Source of the DNA: Pseudomonas sp. CC6-YY-74
GTDB taxonomy: Bacteria > Pseudomonadota > Gammaproteobacteria > Pseudomonadales > Pseudomonadaceae
Direction: 5' to 3'
NCBI RefSeq assembly: GCF_002025205.1
Contig: NZ_CP019947.1
Span: 2,270,001-2,334,000, forward strand
DNA: 64,000 nt
This document shows positions 36,503 through 45,874 of the stretch, piece by piece. The stretch's first letter is position 1. Each line of letters begins with the position of its first letter. The position numbers and the translations under genes are program-made. The notes under the pieces are model-generated. The model saw only the letters and a program-made list of their open reading frames with translations, was not told the origin of the DNA and did not search any database.

Positions 36503-37519
36503 ATGGCACAAGCATCGCCCCCCTTGGCACCGGCCGAGAGCCCGCCTGTCGCGATGCCGGCCCCGCGGGTGAAAACCTTTGGTTTCCTGCTGAGCCCCAA
36601 CTTCACCACGATCGGCTTCGCCTGCGCGATCGAGACACTGCGCATGGCCAACATGGCCGCTAAACGCACCCTCTATCGAACCCTGTTGATCGCCGCCGAC
36701 CATGAGCCAGTACGCGCCAGCAACGGCATGTGCGTGGTACCGGACCACTCCATCGCCGACGCCCCCGAGCTGGACGCCCTGTTCGTCGTCGGCGCCAACC
36801 CGATTCCGCTGAAGAACGACCGTAACCTGCTCGACTGGCTACGCAAACTGTCTGAGCACCATGTGCCACTGGGCGGCATCTGCACCGGCAGCCACCTGCT
36901 GGCCAGCGCGAATCTGCTCAAGGGTTACCGCTGCACCATCCACTGGGAAGACATCGAGCAGCTCAAGGACAAATTCCCCGGGATCATCATCTCCAATCAG
37001 CTGTTCGAGCTGGACCGCGACCGCTACACCTGCTCCGGCGGCACCGCCTCCATGGACATGACCTTGCAACTGATCGCGCGCGAACCGGACGGCGTGGAGA
37101 TCGCCACCCATGCCGCCGAGCTGCTGCTCTGCGACCGCATGCGCGGCTCCCGCGAACAGCAGCGCGTGCCTTTGCGGCAGAAGCTGGGCAACGCTCAGCC
37201 GAAGCTGAGCCAGATAGTCGCGATCATGGAGGCCAACCTGGAGGAGCCGCTGGAGCTGGAAGAACTCGCCCAGCTCAACGAAATGTCGGTACGCCAACTG
37301 GAGCGACTGTTTCACAAATATCTAGAGCGCAAGCCAGGCCAGTACTACCTGGAACTGCGCCTAAACCGCGCGCGCGATTTGCTTCTGCGTAGCGATGCGC
37401 AAGTGCGCGACATCGCCCTGTCCTGTGGCTTTGCCTCGCCGGCCCACTTCTCCAAGTGTTACAGCCGGCTCTTTGGTCACTCGCCACGCGGTGAACGCAA
37501 GCAGAAAGTCCTGAGCTGA
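36503..37519 (+). CDS. GlxA/AraC family regulator (GbdR/SouR type)
   Basis: A 338-residue activator with an N-terminal DJ-1/PfpI-like amidotransferase fold (FGFLLSPNFTTIGFA, then GGICTGSHLLA with the family Cys near residue 127). The C-terminal AraC double HTH carries LARVE-like LEELAQLNEMSVRQLERLF and CGFASPAHFSKCYSRLFG. Family members GbdR, SouR and CdhR control betaine, sarcosine and carnitine catabolism. It is divergent from glyA-soxBDAG and so is the prime candidate for its regulator. The ATG at 36503 has GGAGGAGG; the earlier ATG at 36458 has none. Confidence 0.85.
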   Translation: MAQASPPLAPAESPPVAMPAPRVKTFGFLLSPNFTTIGFACAIETLRMANMAAKRTLYRTLLIAADHEPVRASNGMCVVPDHSIADAPELDALFVVGANPIPLKNDRNLLDWLRKLSEHHVPLGGICTGSHLLASANLLKGYRCTIHWEDIEQLKDKFPGIIISNQLFELDRDRYTCSGGTASMDMTLQLIAREPDGVEIATHAAELLLCDRMRGSREQQRVPLRQKLGNAQPKLSQIVAIMEANLEEPLELEELAQLNEMSVRQLERLFHKYLERKPGQYYLELRLNRARDLLLRSDAQVRDIALSCGFASPAHFSKCYSRLFGHSPRGERKQKVLS

Positions 37520-37650
37520 GCGCCCGCCCCCACAGCTCAAGGTCACACGCTGAAACGGCCCAGCAACTGATCCTGCTGTGCTACCTGCTCGACCATCACG
37601 TTGCATTGCCGAACTTGCCGCTGGGCGCCGGACGGCCATTCGCACAGCAA

Positions 37651-37685
37651 AGAGCCACGGACTCTCTCGAGTCCGTGGCTCTGTT
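37651..37685. terminator. Bidirectional terminator
   Basis: A perfect 14-bp stem AGAGCCACGGACTC/GAGTCCGTGGCTCT (37651-37664, 37669-37682) with a 4-base loop, followed by short T runs on both strands. It lies between the convergent regulator and symporter genes. Confidence 0.85.
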
Positions 37686-37701
37686 TATCCGCTCAGACTG
37701 A

Positions 37702-39156
37702 TTAGCCGCGTTGAACCGCTGGCATTCGAGTGCGCGTGAACACAGACACGGTCACATAGCAGAAGGACGAAGCCAGGCAGCCAATCAGCGGCCCTTCGAC
37801 CCAACCGACATCGGTGGTCAACAGCAGACCACCGCTGGTGAAGAACCCAACCAACATCGCCACCAGGGCGCCGGTCACGTTGCCCTGCCAGAAGGTCGAG
37901 ATGAACACCGGCCCAATCATCGCCGCCAGCAGGGTGCCGGAACCGAGAATGCCCAGCCAGGACAGCATGAACGGCGGTGCATACATCATCATCAGCAGGC
38001 CCAGCAGACCCAATGCCACCACCGCGATGCGGTTGATGGTCAGCGCGTGCGCCGAGTCCACTTGGGCATGCTTGTTCAACGCCAGGCGCAGGTCATGCGA
38101 AGTCGCCGAGGCCACGGTGTGCAGCATCGAGTTGGCGGTGGACTTCATGGCGAAGATGATGAACAGGGTGATCAGGCCTTGCAGCGCCGGATGCATGAAG
38201 GTCTGCAGGTACATCGGCATGGCATTGTCCGGGTCGGCCAGTTGCGGGCCGAAGGCGCGCATGTACAGGCCGACGATCGGGATCAGGCTGAGCAGCCCAC
38301 CGAGAATTGCCACATACACACCGACCTTGTGCATCTTCACCTTGGGTTTAAACGCCAGGAAGCGAATCGCCATATACGGCAGCACCGCGGCGAACAGGAA
38401 GGCATAAGGCAGCACCAGGAACACCGAGCTCTTGCTGTTGCCATAAGGCGCCGCAGTGGTCGGGTTGAGCAGGTTGGTATCGATGCTATTGAGGTTGCTC
38501 TGCCACAGCCCCAGATCAACGCTGGTGAACATCTGGATCATGATCACAATCGCCGCCAATGCCATGCCGCAGACCATCACGGTGTCGGTCCAGGCCACTG
38601 CGGCCAGGCCGCCGAGCATGGTGTAGAGGATGATCACCGAGATCATCAGCCAGGCGCTGCTGGTCATCTCGATATTCAACCAGGAGGCACCGAGAATGCC
38701 GACCGCCTTGATCTGGCTGACCAGGAACACCATCAGCAGGATGATGGTCATTACCGCCGCCACGCCCTGCAACACACGCCCGCCGTTACCACCGCCATGA
38801 ATCTGACCGATGTACTCGGGGATGGTGTTGCTGCCCATGGTCAGCGCGCGCTTCTGCATGTGATTGGCGAAGAACAGCACCGCGATCATCATCGCCGGAG
38901 CGAAGAAGAAGTTGCCCAGCACCTCGATGGCGCCGAACTCGTAAGCCACCGCCGGCGAGCCCATGAAGCCCCAGCCACTGAAGCCGGTGGCGACGATGGT
39001 ACTGGCGCCGACAAAGGCACCGAGACTGCGCCCGGCGAGCAAAAAGCCACCTTCATCACTGTCTTTGACTTTGCGTGAGGAAAGGAAGCCGATCCCAATC
39101 ATCACCCCGAAGGTAAGGATCAGCAGGCCCCAGTTGAATATTTCATAAAAGTCCAT
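37702..39156 (-). CDS. Sodium:solute symporter (SSS family)
   Basis: Sodium-coupled carrier of 484 residues with 13 predicted helices. SSS features are GFLSSRKVKDSDEGGFLLAGR after helix 1 (core shown), GFSGWGFMGSPAVAYEFG and MKSTANSMLHTVASA. Its position between the sarcosine regulator and the creatininase cluster suggests a substrate such as sarcosine, creatine or a related N-methyl compound, but that is inference. The ATG at 39156 follows GGAGTAAGC. A 37-residue membrane protein is encoded just upstream with a 5-bp gap. Confidence 0.9.
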   Translation of the reverse strand: MDFYEIFNWGLLILTFGVMIGIGFLSSRKVKDSDEGGFLLAGRSLGAFVGASTIVATGFSGWGFMGSPAVAYEFGAIEVLGNFFFAPAMMIAVLFFANHMQKRALTMGSNTIPEYIGQIHGGGNGGRVLQGVAAVMTIILLMVFLVSQIKAVGILGASWLNIEMTSSAWLMISVIILYTMLGGLAAVAWTDTVMVCGMALAAIVIMIQMFTSVDLGLWQSNLNSIDTNLLNPTTAAPYGNSKSSVFLVLPYAFLFAAVLPYMAIRFLAFKPKVKMHKVGVYVAILGGLLSLIPIVGLYMRAFGPQLADPDNAMPMYLQTFMHPALQGLITLFIIFAMKSTANSMLHTVASATSHDLRLALNKHAQVDSAHALTINRIAVVALGLLGLLMMMYAPPFMLSWLGILGSGTLLAAMIGPVFISTFWQGNVTGALVAMLVGFFTSGGLLLTTDVGWVEGPLIGCLASSFCYVTVSVFTRTRMPAVQRG

Positions 39157-39161
39157 GGCGC

Positions 39162-39275
39162 TTACTCCGCCTGTCCGGCTTTTTCTTTGGCGGAACGGCA
39201 CAGATAGGTTCCGGCCGCAGTCAGGAGCATGGCGAGGTTTAGCGAAATAAAGAGCGTGAGTACCCAGGAGGTCAT
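39162..39275 (-). CDS. Small membrane protein, symporter accessory candidate
   Basis: A 37-residue frame: MTSWVLTLFISLNLAMLLTA, then a short polar tail rich in Lys, Ala and Glu. It predicts one membrane helix with a cytoplasmic C terminus. It has an AGAGGC ribosome-binding site, ends 5 bp before the symporter ATG and uses the neighbours' codon preferences. Tiny one-helix proteins encoded directly before SSS symporters are known as symporter small accessory proteins. Expression and role here are inferred. Confidence 0.7.
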   Translation of the reverse strand: MTSWVLTLFISLNLAMLLTAAGTYLCRSAKEKAGQAE

Positions 39276-39332
39276 GAGTTAAGCCTCTTAAATTGTTCTT
39301 GTAGGAGTTTTTTGACTGGTGACTGAGGGTGT

Positions 39333-39358
39333 GCCGGCCGCCCTAGCTGGCGGCCGGC
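39333..39358. terminator. GC-rich hairpin between BCCT and symporter genes
   Basis: A perfect 10-bp stem GCCGGCCGCC/GGCGGCCGGC with a 6-base loop, directly after the BCCT stop codon. There is no clear T run on the minus strand, so it may be a weak terminator, an attenuator or an mRNA-stabilising end rather than a strict terminator. Confidence 0.5.
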
Positions 39359-39364
39359 GGTACT

Positions 39365-41023
39365 TCAAACTGAAGCCGGTGCCTCTGCCCGTACAGCGCC
39401 CAGTTCCACCGGCGCTTCTTCATGCAGCGCCTTGATCAAGCTCAGGCACATCAGCAGCATGATGAAAGAGAATGGCAAGGCACTGGCGATGGCCGCCGTC
39501 TGCAAGGTGGCCAAGGAAGCTGCGCCACCGACAACCAGCAGCACGCCGGCGACTACGCCCTGCATCCCGCCCCAAAATATCCGGTGACGCTTGGCTGGGT
39601 GGATAGCACCATGGGACATGATGGTGGTCAGTACCAAGGTCGCGGAGTCGGCCGAGGTGATGAAGTAGGTGGCCACCAGCAGGGTGCCCAACCACAGCGC
39701 CACGGTGCCAAGGCCGCCGAGGTTCATGGAGTCAACCGTCACGAAGAAGGCGCTGGCGACATCCTTGGTCACAGCCACGGAGATGCCTGCCTCGCCGAAC
39801 AACTCGTTACTCACGGCGGTACCACCGAAGGCGGCGATCCAGATGAAGGTCAACACTGTGGGCACCAAGATCACGCCCAGAATGAACTCACGGATGGTGC
39901 GACCACGGGATACTCGTGCGATAAACACGCCGACAAAGGGCGCCCACGACAACCACCAGCCCCAATAGAACACGGTCCACCAGCCCTGCCAGCTGGACTT
40001 CCAACCTTCCCAGGCGGACGGATCCTGCTTGCTGGCGTCGGTCCAGAAGCTCATTTCGATGACGTTCGCCAGATAATCGCCCGTGGCATCGACCAGCGAC
40101 ATGATGATGTAGCGGCTCGGCCCCCAGATGAAGAAGAACACTATCAGGGCGATGGTCAATATGATGTTCAGCTCGCTGAGCTTCTTCACTCCGCGATTGA
40201 CCCCGGACACCGCAGAGAACACCGCGACCGCCGTAATCACTGCGATCAACCCCAGCTGCACCAGCACCGAGCTTTCCACGCCGAGCAGGCGATTCAGACC
40301 GGCATTGATCTGCTGCGCACCCAAACCCAGCGAAGTGGCCACGCCAAAGATGGTCGCCATGATCGCCAAAATATCCACTGCATGCCCCCACGGGCCATCC
40401 ATGGCGCGACCGAACAGAGGGCGCAAGGTAGAGCGGATGGTTAGCGGCAGGCCCTTGCGAAAGGCGGCATAAGCCAACGCCAGGGCGACGATGCAGTAGA
40501 TCGACCAGGCATGCAGGCCCCAGTGGAAGAAGGTGATGCGCATCGCGGTTTCCGCCGCTTCAGCGCTCATGGCAGAGCTGCTGAAGGGGTTCCCCTGCAT
40601 ATGGAACATCGGCTCTGCGATACTCCAGAAGATCAGGCCGATACCCTGGCCTGCGGAAAACACCATGGCGAACCAGGAAAAGAAACCGAACTCTGGTCGT
40701 TCATCATCGCGTCCCAGACGGATGCGACCGAAGCGGCTAAAGGCCAACCAGCCGTTGAAGAAGAGAAACAACGCGGCGATCAGCACGTAATACCAGCTGA
40801 ACGCATAGGTGATACCACTGCGCACTTGGTCGAACAGCGCAGCGGCTTGCTCCTGATACATCAGTAGACCCAGCATCACACCGGCGATCACCAACAGCGA
40901 ACCCAGCGTTACCACCGGGTTCAGACCCTTGAGCCAGGTACTCTGGGAGATAGCCACACGTGATTCATGTGGCCCCCCTGCGAGAATTGACGCGGCAGGC
41001 AGCGCGCTCTGTTCCGTACTCAT
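39365..41023 (-). CDS. BCCT family transporter
   Basis: Betaine/carnitine/choline-type carrier of 552 residues with 12 helices. The BCCT signature region GWWLSWAPFVGVFIARVSRGRT and the aromatic substrate box near FHWGLHAWSIYC are present. The C terminus is short, without the long osmosensing tail of BetP. Given its place beside creatininase, creatine or creatinine (betaine-like zwitterions) is a plausible substrate. The ATG at 41023 follows GAGAGGC; an upstream open frame is not family-like. It lies 72 bp downstream of the creatininase gene on the same strand. Confidence 0.92.
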   Translation of the reverse strand: MSTEQSALPAASILAGGPHESRVAISQSTWLKGLNPVVTLGSLLVIAGVMLGLLMYQEQAAALFDQVRSGITYAFSWYYVLIAALFLFFNGWLAFSRFGRIRLGRDDERPEFGFFSWFAMVFSAGQGIGLIFWSIAEPMFHMQGNPFSSSAMSAEAAETAMRITFFHWGLHAWSIYCIVALALAYAAFRKGLPLTIRSTLRPLFGRAMDGPWGHAVDILAIMATIFGVATSLGLGAQQINAGLNRLLGVESSVLVQLGLIAVITAVAVFSAVSGVNRGVKKLSELNIILTIALIVFFFIWGPSRYIIMSLVDATGDYLANVIEMSFWTDASKQDPSAWEGWKSSWQGWWTVFYWGWWLSWAPFVGVFIARVSRGRTIREFILGVILVPTVLTFIWIAAFGGTAVSNELFGEAGISVAVTKDVASAFFVTVDSMNLGGLGTVALWLGTLLVATYFITSADSATLVLTTIMSHGAIHPAKRHRIFWGGMQGVVAGVLLVVGGAASLATLQTAAIASALPFSFIMLLMCLSLIKALHEEAPVELGAVRAEAPASV

Positions 41024-41095
41024 ATTGTTAGCCTCTCGATCATTCTTATATTTGTCAGAATCATTGGGCAAAACACTGCATCACGCGGGCAGTGC

Positions 41096-41881
41096 TTAGG
41101 CGGGCGGGTTGAATACTTCCTCGACGGCGCTAGCAATACCCTCCACGCAAACTCGAAGAATCAACTCGCCCTTCTCGCGGCTGGCGCCGACAGCGGAAGA
41201 CAAGGTGCCGGGGGCCGGCGTGCGTTCGGGAATAATGGGGAAGACGTCATAGGGCGGGAAGCTTGCTGGCGGGTGATCGACGACCCGCGCCATGTCGACT
41301 CGCTCAGGGTAGAGCGCCAACATAAGCGAGGTTTCAAATACCCCCCCATGCTCGATATCCCAGCCGAGAAAACCGTCGGGGTAGAGTTGTGCGATCACGT
41401 CTGGATCTTTGATGAAGTCCCAGTAGGACAGCACCACTACCCGGAAGTCGTTGATGCCTGCATAGCGCAGTTCGCGCAATGCCAGATCGATACCCTCGAC
41501 GATGAACATCGAGTTCTCGTAGTGTCCGTTCATCAGCACCAGCCGGCGCACGCCGTGACGTGCCAATTCGCGAATGATGTCCAGAACGCTGTGGGTCAGT
41601 GTGGCCCCGTCCAGGCTGGTGGTACCGGGAAAGTGGTTGCCCCCACCGGACTTTTGCTGCGACTTGTAACCGTAATGCAAGGCTGGCAACACCAGCGCAT
41701 CGATGCGCTGAGCCACCCGCTGGCTAACAGCCGTGGGCAGCAGCACATCCACGTCCATGCACATGTGATGGCCGTGCTGTTCAAGCGCGCCGACCGGCAG
41801 GAACAACACCCGCTCACCACCGGCAATCGAGGCTTCGTACTCCTTCCATGTGAGCTCGCCTACAAAGACACTTTTATTCAT
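41096..41881 (-). CDS. crnA: Creatininase (creatinine amidohydrolase)
   Basis: Metalloenzyme (261 residues) that reversibly converts creatinine to creatine in the cytoplasm. Most of the sequence follows the P. putida enzyme as I remember it: metal ligands in GALEQHGHHMCMDVD (Glu/His/Asp), YKSQQKSGGGNHFPGT, LVLMNGHYENSMF and GWDIEHGGVFETS. The tail PGTLSSAVGASREKGE also fits. It lies 72 bp upstream of the BCCT gene and 328 bp from creatinase on the same strand. Confidence 0.95.
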   Translation of the reverse strand: MNKSVFVGELTWKEYEASIAGGERVLFLPVGALEQHGHHMCMDVDVLLPTAVSQRVAQRIDALVLPALHYGYKSQQKSGGGNHFPGTTSLDGATLTHSVLDIIRELARHGVRRLVLMNGHYENSMFIVEGIDLALRELRYAGINDFRVVVLSYWDFIKDPDVIAQLYPDGFLGWDIEHGGVFETSLMLALYPERVDMARVVDHPPASFPPYDVFPIIPERTPAPGTLSSAVGASREKGELILRVCVEGIASAVEEVFNPPA

Positions 41882-42209
41882 TGCTTCTGTCCTCTAACAA
41901 ATCCGCCATTGTGCAGGATCGTTGCTGCGCCATCTGTCCGCCACAGAGATCAGGTCTCTGACCAAGGTGCGGAGGAAACTGAAGGAGTGCGACTGCCTCA
42001 TCCGGCAGCATGGTATGCCAGGTAGATAGTATCGACGAACAACACCGCCGGCATGCGCGAGCGCATACGCCCCAAGGGCTGGAAGCGAATAGCCAGCGAA
42101 ACAAATTGCCACCTGTATTCACGCTGTTGCCTCCTGGCTTGATGGCCTAGGTGCGAGACAATGGCCGCAGCGCAGCGGTGGTTCTCCCCCGCTACGCTGC
42201 GGTCTGGCA
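41882..42209. other. Intergenic region before creatininase
   Basis: 328 bp between the creatinase stop and the creatininase start. No convincing gene or terminator was seen, and no copy of the 23-bp shared motif was found. It may contain a separate promoter for the creatininase-BCCT-symporter group. Confidence 0.4.
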
Positions 42210-43421
42210 TTACTTGCGAATGATGTTGTGCTCTGGGCCGTACGGGAACTTGGTGATGTTCTCCGCACCCTGCTCATTGACGATCAGGATGTCGTGCTCG
42301 CGGTAACCGCCCGCGCCCGGACGCCCTTCCGGCAGCATGATCATCGGCTCGATGGAAACCACCATGCCTGGCTCGAGCACTGTGTCGATGTCTTCACGCA
42401 GCTCCAGGCCGGCCTCGCGACCGTAGTAGTGGCTGAGGGTACCGAACGAGTGGCCGTAGCCGAAGGTGCGGTACTGCAGCAGGTCGTGCTGCAGGAAGAT
42501 CTCGTTCAGCTCGAGGGCGATATCGCTGCAGCGCATGCCCGGCTTGATCAGCTTGAGACCGGCCTCGTGCACTTCGACGTTGACTTCCCACAGACGCAGG
42601 TGCTCGTCGGAGCAATGGTCGAGGAACAGGGTGCGTTCCAGCGCGGTGTAGTAGCCAGCGATCATCGGGAAGCAGTTCAGGCTGAGGATGTCGCCCTTGT
42701 TGACCTTGCGGCTGGTCACCGGGTTGTGCGCGCCGTCGGTGTTGATGCCGGACTGGAACCAGGTCCAGGTGTCCATCAGCTCGCCTTCGGGGAAGGTGCG
42801 CGCAATTTCACGAACCATCGCCTGAGTGGCGTGCAAGGCGACTTCGTATTCCGGCACTTGGTCACGCAGTGCTTCAATCACTGCTGCACCACCGATGTCG
42901 GCAATACGTGCGCCGTGACGAATGATGGTGTGCTCTTCGGCGGACTTGACCAGGCGCATCTTCATGCAAGGAGCGGCGACGTCGACCAGTTGGGCGGACG
43001 GATAGCGCGCAGCCAGCTTGTCGCGGTTCTGCAGGTTCAGGTGGTCGAACTCGATACCGATACGCCCGGCTTTAGGCGCAGCCTGCTGGATGGCGACGAA
43101 GAAGTTATCGCGCTGCCAGTCGGAGTAAACGATGTTGTCGGTGCCGACGGTACGGCGCCACGGCTGGCCACCGTCGATGTTGGCAGTGATGGTCACGACC
43201 GCGTCGTGGGTCACTACCACGGCATAGGGACGACCGAACGAGCAGTAGACGAAGTCGGTGTAATAGTTGACGTTGTGGTACGAGGTGAAGATCGCCGCAT
43301 CAATATTTTCTGCGGCCATGTGGGCGCGCAGCTTGGCCTGGCGAGTGGCGTATTCCTGTGCCGAGAAAGTCGACTTAACTTTCTGGCCGTTTTGAATTCG
43401 GAGCGTTTGGGGCATTTGCAT
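42210..43421 (-). CDS. Creatinase (creatine amidinohydrolase)
   Basis: Hydrolyses creatine to sarcosine and urea. The 403 residues are exactly the length of P. putida creatinase, with a pita-bread fold. The catalytic His is at residue 232 in SGINTDGAHNPVT, the same number as in the characterised enzyme. Other conserved blocks are FTSYHNVNYYTDFVYCSFGR, ALERTLFLDHCSD and YGHSFGTLSHYYGREAGLEL. The ATG at 43421 gives the MQMPQTLRI start of the family; an open frame runs upstream to 43499. A 23-bp motif shared with glyA and the serine dehydratase gene lies 97-119 bp upstream. Confidence 0.97.
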   Translation of the reverse strand: MQMPQTLRIQNGQKVKSTFSAQEYATRQAKLRAHMAAENIDAAIFTSYHNVNYYTDFVYCSFGRPYAVVVTHDAVVTITANIDGGQPWRRTVGTDNIVYSDWQRDNFFVAIQQAAPKAGRIGIEFDHLNLQNRDKLAARYPSAQLVDVAAPCMKMRLVKSAEEHTIIRHGARIADIGGAAVIEALRDQVPEYEVALHATQAMVREIARTFPEGELMDTWTWFQSGINTDGAHNPVTSRKVNKGDILSLNCFPMIAGYYTALERTLFLDHCSDEHLRLWEVNVEVHEAGLKLIKPGMRCSDIALELNEIFLQHDLLQYRTFGYGHSFGTLSHYYGREAGLELREDIDTVLEPGMVVSIEPMIMLPEGRPGAGGYREHDILIVNEQGAENITKFPYGPEHNIIRK

Positions 43422-43517
43422 GGCGAGAACCCTTGTTGTTTTCCAGTGACTCGGCCCACCTGCTTGGTTAGCCGTTGGAATGCATTGCAACAGATGCACT
43501 CACCCCGTTTTTGTACG

Positions 43518-43540
43518 TTTCCGACCCGAAGTTGGTCATT
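43518..43540. promoter_or_regulatory. Shared 23-bp motif, copy 2 (creatinase promoter)
   Basis: TTTCCGACCCGAAG followed by TTGGTCATT matches the pattern seen at glyA, the creatinase remnant and the serine dehydratase gene. It lies 97-119 bp before the creatinase ATG, almost exactly the spacing in the duplicated fragment at 48.5 kb. Confidence 0.62.
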
Positions 43541-43947
43541 TCCGCTCCCCCAGTCTGCCGCCTAAGTCGCCTGGGCGATCTGGCTGCCAGCGCCTACGGC
43601 ACGCCAATACGCAAGGCCCATGAGGCCGCCAGCAATGCTCCACACCACAACGAAGAGCCGCGCCAGGAACTTGCTCAGCAACGACCAAGCGCGCCATAAG
43701 CAGGCAACGTACGGGGCGACGCCGCTGCAGTGGATGATGGTCCATGCAGTGGGCGTGCTCTCACGCACGCTGAAATCACCTCAAACGGGATAGCGCCAAA
43801 CAAACAGCGCGGCGCCCAGCTTGCTGCGGCCGGCATGCCTTGCGGTTTAGCCTGGGCTCGTGCGGAGCCCGCCAGGAAGGACTCCGGAGTGGGCCTTAGT
43901 TAAACGTCAGACCGGCGAGGGGCTCTGGTCTGCGTGGCAGTCGATGC
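43541..43947. other. Intergenic region between ABC ATPase and creatinase
   Basis: About 400 bp. A minus-strand frame (about 43562-43768) contains a hydrophobic stretch (LFVVVWSIAGGLMGLAY) that could be a small membrane protein or a gene remnant, but its start is poor and I do not call it. A GGGCTC/GAGCCC hairpin lies at about 43854-43870, without a T run. It contains no other recognised feature. Confidence 0.4.
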
Positions 43948-45036
43948 TCATTCACCCCGCAGGATCAGCGCACACTCGCCATCCCACTCGGCAAAAAGCT
44001 GCTGGCCACTGCGTATACCGAGCTGGTCGTAATCGGCGTGCATTTTCTGCACCTGCAGCTCGAGCCCACCCTCGGCCTCGAGATGGATGTTGACCATGGA
44101 GCCGATGAACTCCTCACCCACCACGGAACAAGCCAGTCGGTTGGGCCGGCTCGGCTGTGCGCAGAGGTCTACATGTTCGGCGCTCAGGCAAACAGTGACC
44201 TGATCGCCAGGGACAACCGTTTTGCCGTCCGGCAGCCGCGCCTGAAACTCGCCGTGCTCCGTGCTGAAACTAACCAGGCCCGCATCGTCGAAACCCGTGA
44301 CGCTCCCGGTGAGGATGTTCTTACCGCCGACGAACTCGGCGACAAAGCGGTTGTGCGGCTCGCGGAAGACCTCCTGCGGCGAGCCGATCTGCTCGACCCG
44401 CCCCCGACTCATGATCACCACGCGATCGGCCATGGCGAAGGCTTCGGACTGACTGTGGGTGACGTAGACGAAGGTGATGCCAAGATCCTTCTGCAGCCCG
44501 GTCAGCACGCTCTGCATGCGCACGCTCAGGTTGGCATCGAGGGCGCTCAACGGCTCGTCGAGCAGCAGGATCGGTGGTTCGGTAACCAGCGAACGGGCCA
44601 GCGCTACGCGTTGCTTCTGGCCGCCGGAGAGCTGGCTAATGTCGCGCTCGGCGAACTCTTCCAGGTCCAGCCGCCCGAGCCAATGCAACGCCTTCTTGCG
44701 CCGCTCGGCCTTGGCCATGCCGCGCATCTTCAGGCCGAACTCGACGTTCTCGACCACGTTGAGAAACGGGAACAGCGCCAGGTTCTGCCAGACCAGCGGA
44801 GTCTCCCGCTCCCAGGAGTAGAGGTCATTGATCCGCTCGCCCTTCAGGCGTATCTCGCCATCGCTCGGCTTTTCCAGGCCCGCGAGCATGCGCAGCGTCG
44901 TCGTCTTGCCACAGCCGCTGGAGCCCATGATCGCGACAAACTCGCCCTCGTAGATCTCCAGATTCATGCATTCGACGGCTTGGAAGCTGCCGAAGTGCTT
45001 GACCACGTTGTCAAATACCACCAGCGGTTGAGTCAT
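43948..45036 (-). CDS. ABC transporter ATPase (PotA-like)
   Basis: ATP-binding subunit of 362 residues for the importer encoded at 45.1-48.0 kb. Walker A GSSGCGKTT is near residue 38, signature LSGGQKQRV near 136 and Walker B LLLDEPLSALD near 157. The C-terminal TOBE-type domain (from about 240) is the regulatory part typical of polyamine/opine-type importers. The four ABC genes are arranged binding protein, permease, permease, ATPase, all minus strand, directly upstream of creatinase. Confidence 0.93.
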   Translation of the reverse strand: MTQPLVVFDNVVKHFGSFQAVECMNLEIYEGEFVAIMGSSGCGKTTTLRMLAGLEKPSDGEIRLKGERINDLYSWERETPLVWQNLALFPFLNVVENVEFGLKMRGMAKAERRKKALHWLGRLDLEEFAERDISQLSGGQKQRVALARSLVTEPPILLLDEPLSALDANLSVRMQSVLTGLQKDLGITFVYVTHSQSEAFAMADRVVIMSRGRVEQIGSPQEVFREPHNRFVAEFVGGKNILTGSVTGFDDAGLVSFSTEHGEFQARLPDGKTVVPGDQVTVCLSAEHVDLCAQPSRPNRLACSVVGEEFIGSMVNIHLEAEGGLELQVQKMHADYDQLGIRSGQQLFAEWDGECALILRGE

Positions 45037-45076
45037 GGCTGAAATCCTTCGGATTCGGGTGTTTGGCGGGAGGCGG

Positions 45077-45874
45077 TCAGGCGTCCGTCGGCTTCTGCCG
45101 GCGCATCAGCAACAGCTGGGCGACGACCACCAGGGTCATGGTGGTGATGAAGACGATAGTGCCGATCGCGTTGATGGTCGGGCTCACCTGCCCTTGCAAT
45201 GTGTTGAGGATGCGCACTGGCACCGTCTCATTGAGCCCCGAGACGAACCAGGCGACGGCGAACTCATCGAAGGAAACGGCCATGGTCACGAACAGCGCGG
45301 AGAAGATGCTCGGTGCTGCGAACGGCAGGATCACATGGCGCATGGCCTTCCATTGACTGGCGCCGAGGTTCCACGCCGCCGCCTCGATGTTTGCGTCCAT
45401 CTGCGCCAAGCGCATGCGGATGACCGCCATGGCGAACGGCGTACACATCACGATGTGACTGATCATTACCGAATGCAGATCACCGGAGAGGCCGACCCGC
45501 GACAAGAATGCCAGCATCGCCAGCCCCATGATCACCACTGGAATGGTCGGCGGCAGCAGCGCCAGCGCCATGTAGAGTGACTTGCCGAAGAAGTGATAGC
45601 GGAAATCGGTATAGGCCGCCGTGAACCCCAGCAGGGTCGACACCAACGACACCACCACCCCCACAATCAGGCTGTTCCTGAACGCCTCCCACACCGATGG
45701 ATCGGCGGCGATGGCCTCGTACCAGCGCAGACTGAAGCCACCCAATGGCAAGGACGGAAAACGGTCGACGTTGAACGAAAAGACAAAGCTGCCGGCGATC
45801 GGCGTAAAGATGAAGATGAACACCAGCACGACGTAACTGCGCAGCAAGAAGTTGATCAGACGATGCTCGTTCAT
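45077..45874 (-). CDS. ABC transporter permease (PotC-like)
   Basis: Inner-membrane permease of 265 residues with six helices and the EAA loop AAAWNLGASQWKAMRHVILP, the contact with the ATPase. The N terminus (SYVVLVFIFIFTPIAGSFVFS, core) resembles PotC. The ATG at 45874 overlaps the upstream permease stop (ATGA), so the two are translationally coupled. Confidence 0.92.
   Translation of the reverse strand: MNEHRLINFLLRSYVVLVFIFIFTPIAGSFVFSFNVDRFPSLPLGGFSLRWYEAIAADPSVWEAFRNSLIVGVVVSLVSTLLGFTAAYTDFRYHFFGKSLYMALALLPPTIPVVIMGLAMLAFLSRVGLSGDLHSVMISHIVMCTPFAMAVIRMRLAQMDANIEAAAWNLGASQWKAMRHVILPFAAPSIFSALFVTMAVSFDEFAVAWFVSGLNETVPVRILNTLQGQVSPTINAIGTIVFITTMTLVVVAQLLLMRRQKPTDA

Noticed and set aside
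43562..43768. Minus-strand frame with a hydrophobic stretch between creatinase and the ABC ATPase
   Set aside because: No clear start or ribosome-binding site and no recognised family. It may be a gene remnant, so it is mentioned only in the intergenic entry.
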